Shown here: positions 58,921 to 64,000 of the stretch, piece after piece
How positions within the stretch are numbered: position 1 is the stretch's first letter
How the letters are laid out: each line of letters starts with the position of its first letter
NCBI RefSeq assembly: GCF_014596915.1
Contig: NZ_JACVWU010000006.1
Span: forward strand, 248,001-312,000
From: Streptomyces sp. TRM68416
Lineage (GTDB): Bacteria > Actinomycetota > Actinomycetes > Streptomycetales > Streptomycetaceae
Direction: 5' to 3'
Length of the DNA stretch: 64,000 nucleotides
Position numbers and translations under genes: made by a program
The notes under the pieces: generated by a model
Databases searched by the model: none
The model's input: only the letters and a program-made list of their open reading frames with translations
What the model was told of the DNA's origin: nothing

Positions 58921-59889
58921 TCAGTGACCGGAGATCGGGCGTGCCGTGTACGCCTGCTCCAGTTCCTCGATCTCCTTGTCGCTGAGGTCGAGTTCCATGG
59001 CGGCCACGGCGTCCTCGATGTGCTGCGGCCTGCCCGCGCCGACGATCGGGGCCGCCACGGTCTCCTGCGCCAGCAGCCAGGCCAGGGCGACCCGGGCGCG
59101 CGGCACCCCGCGGTCGCCGGCGACACGGGTGACCGCCTCGACGATCGTGCGGTCGCCCTCCTGGTAGAGCCGGCCGCCGAAGTTGTCGTTGGCGCTGCGC
59201 TCGGTGACCGTGCCCCAGTCCCGGGTGAGCCGGCCGCGGGCCAGCGGGCTCCACGGGAGCACGCCGACGCCCTGGTCCGCGCACAGAGGCAGCATCTCGC
59301 GCTCCTCCTCGCGGTAGAGCAGGTTGTAGTGGTTCTGCATGGAGACGAACTTGGTCCAGCCGTGCCGTTCGGCGGTGTACTGCATCTTGGAGAACTGCCA
59401 GGCGTACATCGAACTCGCGCCGAGGTAGCGCACCTTGCCGGCCTTGACCAGGTCGTGCAGGGCCTCCATGGTCTCCTCGACCGGGGTGTGCGGGTCGTAG
59501 CGGTGGATCTGGTACAGGTCGACGTAGTCGGTGCCCAGGCGGCTCAGGCTGTGGTCGATCTCCGTCATGATCACCTTGCGGGACAGGCCGCCGCCGTTGG
59601 GCCCGGGCCGCATCCGGCCGTGCACCTTGGTCGCCAGGACGACGTCGTCGCGTCGGGCGAAGTCGCGCAGCGCCTTGCCGACGATCTCCTCGCTGGTGCC
59701 GTCGGAGTAGACGTTCGCGGTGTCGAAGAAGTTGATGCCGGCGTCGAGCGCCTGCCGGATCAGCGGGCGGGATGCCTCCTCGTCGAGCGTCCACTCGTGC
59801 ACGCCTCGGTCGGGCAGCCCGTAGGTCATGCAGCCCAGACAGATCCGCGACACGTCCAGGCCCGTCGAACCGAGCTTCACGTACTGCAT
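58921..59889 (-). CDS. aldo/keto reductase
   Basis: A 322-residue TIM-barrel NADPH oxidoreductase. The catalytic tetrad fits Asp in NFFDTANVYSDG with its Tyr, Lys in VLATKVHG and His in YQIHRYDPHTPVEE. The family signature continues with GKVRYLGASSMYAWQF and the C-terminal ARVALAWLLAQETVAAPIVG. It resembles the AKR14/YajO-type branch (CLGCMTYG). The substrate is unknown. Its stop lies 4 nt from the convergent dioxygenase stop. Confidence 0.92.
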   Translation of the reverse strand: MQYVKLGSTGLDVSRICLGCMTYGLPDRGVHEWTLDEEASRPLIRQALDAGINFFDTANVYSDGTSEEIVGKALRDFARRDDVVLATKVHGRMRPGPNGGGLSRKVIMTEIDHSLSRLGTDYVDLYQIHRYDPHTPVEETMEALHDLVKAGKVRYLGASSMYAWQFSKMQYTAERHGWTKFVSMQNHYNLLYREEEREMLPLCADQGVGVLPWSPLARGRLTRDWGTVTERSANDNFGGRLYQEGDRTIVEAVTRVAGDRGVPRARVALAWLLAQETVAAPIVGAGRPQHIEDAVAAMELDLSDKEIEELEQAYTARPISGH

Positions 59890-59941
59890 CGTTGCTGCTC
59901 CTGCCTTCGGGGTCGGTACGAGGGGGAGCGTACGTCCTGTG

Positions 59942-60511
59942 TTACGCCTGGGGCGTCACCCTGCGGTCTCCGAGCAGGTCCAGCGCCCGTTCCCAGGCGA
60001 ACTCCGGCCGCCCGCCGTCCACTTGGGGTTTCCCCGTGTACGGCTCGCCGAAGCGGACGCCCATCGCGCGCAGCCGGGCGAGGCTCTCGCGGTAGGCGGG
60101 GTGGGCGGCGAGGGCGTCGGCGACGCAGGGCAGGACGGCGACGGGGACGCCGAGGCCGTAGGCCTCGCACAGGGTGGCGACGGCGAGGGTGTCGGCCAGG
60201 CCCGCCGCCCACTTGTTGACGGTGTTGAAGGTGGCCGGCGCCACCACGACCGCGTCCGGCGGCGGGAAGGGGCGCGGGTCGCCCGGGGTGCGCCAGGCGG
60301 AGCGGATCGGGCGGCCGGTCTGCGCCTCGACGGCGGCGGTGTCGAAGAAGCCGTTCATCGCGACGGGCGTGGCGATGACGCCGACCTCCCAGCCCCGCTC
60401 CTGGGCGGCGGTGACGAGCTTGTCGACGCCGTCGGCGATTCCGGCGGCACAGACGACGACGTAGAGGAAGGGCTTCCCGGTCTCCCCGGTCCCCCCGGCC
60501 AGTTCGGTCAT
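59942..60511 (-). CDS. flavoprotein of the PPC-decarboxylase (Dfp/HFCD) fold
   Basis: A 189-residue flavodoxin-like protein with KPFLYVVVCAAGIADGVDKL at the start and the FMN-binding APATFNTVNKWAAGLADTLA, the hallmark of the HFCD family (phosphopantothenoylcysteine decarboxylase, EpiD). The catalytic His position is not obvious and the protein lacks the CoaB synthetase half, so it is not the housekeeping Dfp. Possible roles are decarboxylation of a cysteine thiol or another flavin reaction. It lies 10 nt from the DUF1348 gene on the same strand. Confidence 0.82.
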   Translation of the reverse strand: MTELAGGTGETGKPFLYVVVCAAGIADGVDKLVTAAQERGWEVGVIATPVAMNGFFDTAAVEAQTGRPIRSAWRTPGDPRPFPPPDAVVVAPATFNTVNKWAAGLADTLAVATLCEAYGLGVPVAVLPCVADALAAHPAYRESLARLRAMGVRFGEPYTGKPQVDGGRPEFAWERALDLLGDRRVTPQA

Positions 60512-60520
60512 CCGGAAACC

Positions 60521-60979
60521 CTACTGGAGGGGGAACGGAACTCCCCGCTCGGCCTCGGGCCGCGGGCCGTGGATGCGGCGCTCGCTCTCCTCGATGCGCA
60601 CGTCGTCGATGCTGGCCTCGCGCCGGGTCATCAGGCCGCGCTCGTCGAACTCCCACAGCTCGTTGCCGTAGGACCGCCACCAGCGGCCGTCGCTGTCGCG
60701 GCTCTCGTACTGGAAGCGGACGGCGATGCGGTTGCCGTCGAAGGCCCACAGGTCCTTGCGCAGGGCGTACTCCGTCTCACGGGCCCACTTCGCGGTGAGG
60801 AACTCGACGATCTCCGGGCGCCCGGTGACGAAGGTGTCCCGGTTGCGCCAGACCGAGTCCTCGGAGTAGGCGAGGGCCACCCGGTGCGGGTCGCGGGTGT
60901 TCCAGGCGTCCTCGGCGGCCTGCACCTTGCGGGCGGCGGTCTCGCGGGTGAACGGGGGCAGCGGCGGGCGGGTGGTCAT
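60521..60979 (-). CDS. DUF1348/NTF2-like protein
   Basis: A 152-residue cone-shaped NTF2-like protein. It contains [20 protein letters not shown], then [13 protein letters not shown], and later [20 protein letters not shown], then [20 protein letters not shown]. The N-D-x-R-V-x-x-A-Y and W-R-N-R-D patterns are characteristic of DUF1348. The function is unknown; some relatives are catalytic. GGAGG lies before the ATG at 60979. It is divergent from a TetR gene across two matching operators, so it is the probable target of that repressor. Confidence 0.88.
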   Translation of the reverse strand: MTTRPPLPPFTRETAARKVQAAEDAWNTRDPHRVALAYSEDSVWRNRDTFVTGRPEIVEFLTAKWARETEYALRKDLWAFDGNRIAVRFQYESRDSDGRWWRSYGNELWEFDERGLMTRREASIDDVRIEESERRIHGPRPEAERGVPFPLQ

Positions 60980-61001
60980 GTGGTCCTCCGTGACGAATAC
61001 G

Positions 61002-61055
61002 GGAGAACGAGCGTTCTCCGCTACGATCGACACCGTAGGAGAACGTTGGTTCTCC
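61002..61055. promoter_or_regulatory. two TetR-type operators in the divergent promoter
   Basis: GGAGAACGAGCGTTCTCC (61002-61019) and GGAGAACGTTGGTTCTCC (61038-61055) are 18-bp inverted repeats with identical outer arms GGAGAAC/GTTCTCC, 36 bp apart centre to centre. They fill the gap between the DUF1348 gene and the TetR gene. The spacing would put two dimers on nearly the same DNA face. Confidence 0.85.
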
Positions 61056-61090
61056 AGTCAAGCGACCGTCGCACGAGAGAGTGGCCGGAC

Positions 61091-61648
61091 ATGGACAGCG
61101 CAACCGCCCGGGAACGGGCCCTGGACGCCGCCGAGGAGCTGTTCTACGGGCGGGGCGTGCAGTCGGTGGGCATGGACGACGTCCGCGGCACCTCCGGCGT
61201 CTCGCTCAAGCGGCTCTACCAGCTCTTCCCCGCGAAGGAACTGCTGGTGGAGGCCTATCTGGAGCGCCGTGACGAGCGCTGGCGCGGACGCCTCGCCGCC
61301 CATGTGGAGCAGCACGCGGACCCCCAGGAGCGGCTCCTCGCGGTCTTCGACTGGCTGGAGCGGTGGTTCGGCGAGGACGGCTTCCGCGGCTGCGCCTGGA
61401 TCAACTCCTACGGCGAGCTGGGCGCGACCTCGACGCGGGTGGCGGCCCAGGTCCGGGCGCACAAGGAGGCGTTCCGGCAGTACCTGACCGGTCTCGTGAC
61501 CGACGCGGGGCTGCCCGGCGCGGTGGCCGGGCAGCTGTTCCTGCTGGCCGAGGGCGCGATGGTCACCGCGGGCATCGTCAAGAGCACGGAGCCCGCCCGG
61601 GAGGCACGCGAGGCGGCGCGGCTCCTGCTGAGCGCCGCGACACGGTGA
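61091..61648 (+). CDS. TetR-family transcriptional regulator
   Basis: A 185-residue repressor. The N-terminal helix-turn-helix (about 5-50) reads RALDAAEELFYGRGVQSVGM, then DDVRGTSGVSLKRLYQLFPA with KELLVEAYL. The C-terminal ligand domain includes FDWLERWFGEDGFRGCAWIN, as in TetR_C members with a Cys in the pocket. It should bind the two GGAGAACG-type operators just upstream and repress itself and the divergent DUF1348 gene. The inducer is unknown. Confidence 0.9.
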   Translation: MDSATARERALDAAEELFYGRGVQSVGMDDVRGTSGVSLKRLYQLFPAKELLVEAYLERRDERWRGRLAAHVEQHADPQERLLAVFDWLERWFGEDGFRGCAWINSYGELGATSTRVAAQVRAHKEAFRQYLTGLVTDAGLPGAVAGQLFLLAEGAMVTAGIVKSTEPAREAREAARLLLSAATR

Positions 61649-61734
61649 TCGCGGCCACGACACGGTGCTCGCCCCGACCGGGCAGGCCCGGGCCGCCTCA
61701 CGGACCGTCGGGCCACCGGAGCCCCCCTCGCGGC

Positions 61735-61918
61735 CGGGCCGCAGGGTGCGGCAGCCGTCGTCGTCCTGGGTGAAGACGCGGAGGAGCCGGGCCGGGCGGC
61801 CGTCGTAGAGGGGGCGCCGGGCCGGCGGGCGGGCGGCGCGCAGCGGGTCGTAGGCGGTGTTCGGGTGGTAGGGGCGGGTGCGGTTCCGGGGGAAGGCGAC
61901 CGTGTCCGGTTCCGTCGT
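61735..61918 (-). pseudogene. remnant of a cytochrome P450 N-terminus
   Basis: On the minus strand the frame reads [20 protein letters not shown], then AYDPLRAARPPARRPLYDGRPARLL. This matches the N-terminus of CYP105-like bacterial P450s (FPxxRTCPYHPPxxYDPLRxxRPLxRVxLYDGRPAWLV). After LYDGRPA the similarity fades (RVFTQDDDGCRTL). No downstream I-helix or heme-Cys motif is found. The expected ATG before TEP reads ACG. It is therefore a start-less, truncated fragment of about 60 codons in a 463-bp region otherwise without genes (61649-62111). Confidence 0.5.
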
Positions 61919-62111
61919 GGGAGACCTCGCAGACGAAGGGCGCGGCGTGCCGGTCAGCCTGAGATGCCCGCGCCGGATCGACGGACGCCGGATTCCGGCC
62001 GGGACCGCTCCCGTGCGGGCGCCCTCGGCCCCAGTGCGGATGAAACGTGGCGGCACGGGTGTTGAGGGAGGGTGTCAGCCAGTCGCGCTCTACGACGATG
62101 GGACCGATGCC

Positions 62112-62561
62112 ATGCCTCTTGAGGGCGAGTACGAACCGAGCCCCACCCGCTGGGTCCGCGAGCAGGTGGAGCTGTACGAGAGCTCCGGCGGCAAGGAGGG
62201 GACGACGCTGCAGAACACGGGCAGGCCCGTGATCCTGCTGACGACCAGGGGCAACCGGAGCGGAAAGATCCGCAAGACCCCGCTGATGCGGGTCGAGCAC
62301 GAGGGGCGCTACGCCGCCGTCGCCTCGCTGGGCGGGGCGCCGAAGCACCCGGTCTGGTACTTCAACGTCAAGGCCGATCCCCATGTGGAGCTCCAGGACG
62401 GCCCCCACAAGCAGGACATGAAGGCCCGCGAGGTCACCGGCGCGGAGAAGGCCGAGTGGTGGGAGCGTGCCGTGGCCGCCTACCCTCCGTACGCCGACTA
62501 CCAGAAGAAGACGGACCGCGAGATCCCGGTCTTCGTGCTGGAGCCCTTCGCCAGGGAATGA
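62112..62561 (+). CDS. Ddn-like nitroreductase/deazaflavin (F420)-dependent oxidoreductase
   Basis: A 149-residue split beta-barrel protein. It contains the family stretch [20 protein letters not shown], then [20 protein letters not shown] and [20 protein letters not shown], which bind the F420 deazaflavin in Mycobacterium Ddn. The physiological substrate in Streptomyces is unknown; quinones are proposed for relatives. The ATG at 62112 begins the conserved part; upstream in-frame sequence is not protein-like. Two hairpins follow. Confidence 0.9.
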   Translation: MPLEGEYEPSPTRWVREQVELYESSGGKEGTTLQNTGRPVILLTTRGNRSGKIRKTPLMRVEHEGRYAAVASLGGAPKHPVWYFNVKADPHVELQDGPHKQDMKAREVTGAEKAEWWERAVAAYPPYADYQKKTDREIPVFVLEPFARE

Positions 62562-62562
62562 G

Positions 62563-62584
62563 GGCCGGGAAGGTTTTTCCGGCC
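62563..62584 (+). terminator. hairpin just after the Ddn-like gene
   Basis: GGCCGGGAA (62563-62571) pairs with TTTCCGGCC (62576-62584) with one wobble and a short T-rich loop, starting two bases after the stop codon. Confidence 0.55.
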
Positions 62585-62622
62585 GACGGCGCATGAACCG
62601 GCGTCCGCCGGGCACACGTGCG

Positions 62623-63603
62623 TCAGGCCCCGCCGCGCTCCCCCGTCGCGGCGGGGCTTTCTGCTGCCTCCTGCGCGACCCGGTCGGTCACGTCGAGGAA
62701 GATCTGGTCCGCCTCGGGGATCGTGTCGCCGATGCTCCGCTTGATGCGGTCGGCGACCTCCTCGACCTGTTCGCTGTCCAGGCCGGGCACCAGGTCGACG
62801 CGGGCCGCCACCAGGGCCGTGTCGAGCCCCGTCTTCATGGTGAACAGCGCCTCCACGCTGTCGATCTCCGGCTGCGCCCGCAGCAGCGACCGGATCCGGG
62901 CGGCCGCCTCGGGGTCGGCGGCCTCGCCGATCAGCTGGTCGCGGGCGTCGCGGCCGAGCCGGTAGGCGACGTAGACGAGCAGCGCGCCGATGGCGAGCGA
63001 GGCGACGGCCTCGTAGACGATGCGGCCGGTGGCCATGTGCAGGCTCATGCCCGCCAGGGCGAGGGTGACGCCGAGTACGGCGGTGCCGTCCTCGGCGACG
63101 ACCGTGCGCAGCGCCGGGTCGCGCAGCCCGCCGTCGGCCCGGCCGCCCTGCCGGCGTACCTGGTGCACCGCCCGCAGCAGTGAGGCCCCCTCGGCGAGGA
63201 GGGCGAAGCCGAGCACGATCAGGCCGGCCACGTATCCCTCCCGGCTCTCCCCGGTGCCGTTGCGGAGGGCGCCGAAGCCCTGGAAGAAGGAGAAGCAGCC
63301 GCCCATGACGAAGATCCCGACGGCGGCGAGGAGCGACCAGAAGAAGCGTTCCTTGCCGTAGCCGAACGGATGCCTACGGTCGGCGGGGCGGCGGCTGCGG
63401 CGCAGCGCGGCCAGCAGGAAGACCTCGTTCAGGCTGTCCGCCACGGAGTGCGCGGCCTCCGACAGCAGCGCGGGTGACTGGGCGGCCACGCCGCCGACGG
63501 TCTTGGCCAGCGCGATGAGCAGATTGGCGGCGAGCGCCACCAGCACGGTGACACGCGTCCTGCGGTCCGCCTTCCGGTCCGTTTCCCTGGTCCTCCCGCT
63601 CAC
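62623..63603 (-). CDS. cation diffusion facilitator family transporter
   Basis: A 326-residue membrane transporter that exchanges divalent metal (Zn, Mn, Fe or Co) for protons. It has about six transmembrane helices. The metal site H-x3-D appears in LLSEAAHSVADSLNEVFLLA, and RRPADRRHPFGYGKERFFWS is the characteristic loop before helix III. The C-terminal cytoplasmic ferredoxin-like domain (about 235-310) includes EIDSVEALFTMKTGLDTALV. The GTG at 63603 is chosen because upstream sequence is not protein-like; the SD is weak. Its 3' codons carry a terminator for the opposite strand. Confidence 0.9.
   Translation of the reverse strand: MSGRTRETDRKADRRTRVTVLVALAANLLIALAKTVGGVAAQSPALLSEAAHSVADSLNEVFLLAALRRSRRPADRRHPFGYGKERFFWSLLAAVGIFVMGGCFSFFQGFGALRNGTGESREGYVAGLIVLGFALLAEGASLLRAVHQVRRQGGRADGGLRDPALRTVVAEDGTAVLGVTLALAGMSLHMATGRIVYEAVASLAIGALLVYVAYRLGRDARDQLIGEAADPEAAARIRSLLRAQPEIDSVEALFTMKTGLDTALVAARVDLVPGLDSEQVEEVADRIKRSIGDTIPEADQIFLDVTDRVAQEAAESPAATGERGGA
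62627..62657 (+). terminator. terminator inside the 3' end of the convergent CDF gene
   Basis: GCCCCGCCGCG (62627-62637) and CGCGGCGGGGC (62647-62657) form a perfect 11-bp stem followed by TTTCT on the plus strand. It lies within the last codons of the minus-strand cation transporter gene and can end plus-strand transcripts. Confidence 0.75.
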
Positions 63604-63702
63604 CCACGCCGACTGCCCCGGTCGGTGCCGATCACACCGTGCGGACGGCGGAAATCGGGGGACCCGGTGGGGGCGGGGGCTCACCGTACGAAGGAGAGGG
63701 GC

Positions 63703-64000
63703 ATGCGCACCGACGGGAACGACGCGTACGGCCGTACGGCGTTCAAGCGGTCCAAGAGCCATTTCACGGACCGGATCACGGCCGACGGCCGGGACGGCTG
63801 GCCGGTGGAGGCGGGCCGCTACCGGCTGGTCGTCAGCCGTGCCTGTCCGTGGGCGAGCCGGGCGATCATCTCCCGGCGGCTGCTCGGGCTGGAGGACTCG
63901 CTGTCGCTGGCGGTCGCCGACCCCGTCCAGGACGACCGCAGCTGGCGGTTCACCCTGGACGAGGGCGGCCGCGACCCCGTGCTCGGCATCCGCTACCTGG
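63703..64000 (+). CDS. glutathione S-transferase-like (glutathionyl-hydroquinone reductase type), N-terminal part
   Basis: The first 99 residues of a thioredoxin-fold transferase. The catalytic motif is CPWA in VVSRACPWASRAIISRRLLG, as in Xi-class glutathionyl-hydroquinone reductases, where Cys is the nucleophile. In actinomycetes, which make mycothiol rather than glutathione, the cosubstrate may differ. AAGGAGAGGGG precedes the ATG. The helical C-terminal domain is outside the window. Confidence 0.85.
   Translation, partial: MRTDGNDAYGRTAFKRSKSHFTDRITADGRDGWPVEAGRYRLVVSRACPWASRAIISRRLLGLEDSLSLAVADPVQDDRSWRFTLDEGGRDPVLGIRYL

Noticed and set aside
1..64000. tRNA/rRNA genes, CRISPR arrays, insertion sequences, phage or integrative-element attachment sites
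   Set aside because: I looked for T-loop sequences, regular spacer-repeat arrays, DDE or serine/tyrosine recombinase motifs and direct repeats flanking gene blocks, and found none.

Overview
The window looks like a Streptomyces chromosome segment. It is very GC-rich, uses many GTG and TTG starts, and carries families typical of the genus: SpoIIE-type PP2C phosphatases, a SapB/AmfS-like lanthipeptide locus, a subtilisin inhibitor, a CebR-type operator and F420/mycothiol-era enzymes. I saw no tRNA, rRNA, CRISPR array, transposase or integrase. All identifications come from reading translations and motifs; no database search was possible.

Layout. 1-4470 (minus): rmlB (partial) and rmlA for dTDP-sugar synthesis, a CBS-domain protein, and a multidomain SpoIIE phosphatase whose 3' end is triplicated. 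4659-12287: a complete class III lanthipeptide locus with synthetase, a 38-aa precursor missed by length filters, two ABC half-transporters with odd low-complexity extensions, and a convergent LuxR-type regulator. 12871-15280: a VOC protein, a secreted S1 protease and a PaaI thioesterase. 15743-21932: an export cassette with a double-glycine precursor whose core has no Cys, an HlyD-like protein, a C39 peptidase-transporter and an NHLM-type ABC protein, with no modifying enzyme beside it.

21929-24147: a DinB/maleylpyruvate-isomerase-like protein, a decayed MFS N-terminus, a Ppx/GppA protein and a small acidic protein. 24507-30786: two iron-linked groups. On the minus strand is an operon with an iron box at its start, encoding a heterodimeric ABC exporter with one intact and one dismantled ATP site. 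On the plus strand are a heme-oxygenase-like diiron protein, an MTQ2/HemK2-like methyltransferase and a CDGSH protein. 30932-37322: an SSI-type inhibitor, an alpha/beta hydrolase, a 2-hydroxyacid oxidase plus dehydrogenase pair, a sigma-like/zinc-finger/ricin-lectin membrane protein, and an RHH/Fic-like toxin-antitoxin pair with a damaged Fic motif. 37568-39034: a solitary cytochrome b.

39191-49188 is the most unusual part. Two operons converge. The rightward one encodes an EAD-VMAP-C protein, a MoxR-like AAA+ ATPase and a 1362-aa vWA-like/NB-ARC/TPR protein. The leftward one encodes a caspase-like protease with a C-terminal effector-associated domain, a 60-aa peptide resembling FxSxx-type RiPP precursors, and an HExxH peptide-hydroxylase-like protein. 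This reads as a ternary NTP-dependent conflict or self-recognition system joined to a peptide-modification module that lacks a radical SAM enzyme.

49222-64000: a GH9 cellulase under a perfect CebR-type operator, a second SpoIIE phosphatase, a second sigma-like/ricin protein with long internal repeats, an AraC regulator beside a phytanoyl-CoA-dioxygenase-like enzyme, an aldo/keto reductase, a flavoprotein, a DUF1348/NTF2-like protein divergent from a TetR regulator across two matching operators, a decayed P450 N-terminus, a Ddn-like F420 enzyme, a cation diffusion facilitator and the start of a glutathione-transferase-like gene.
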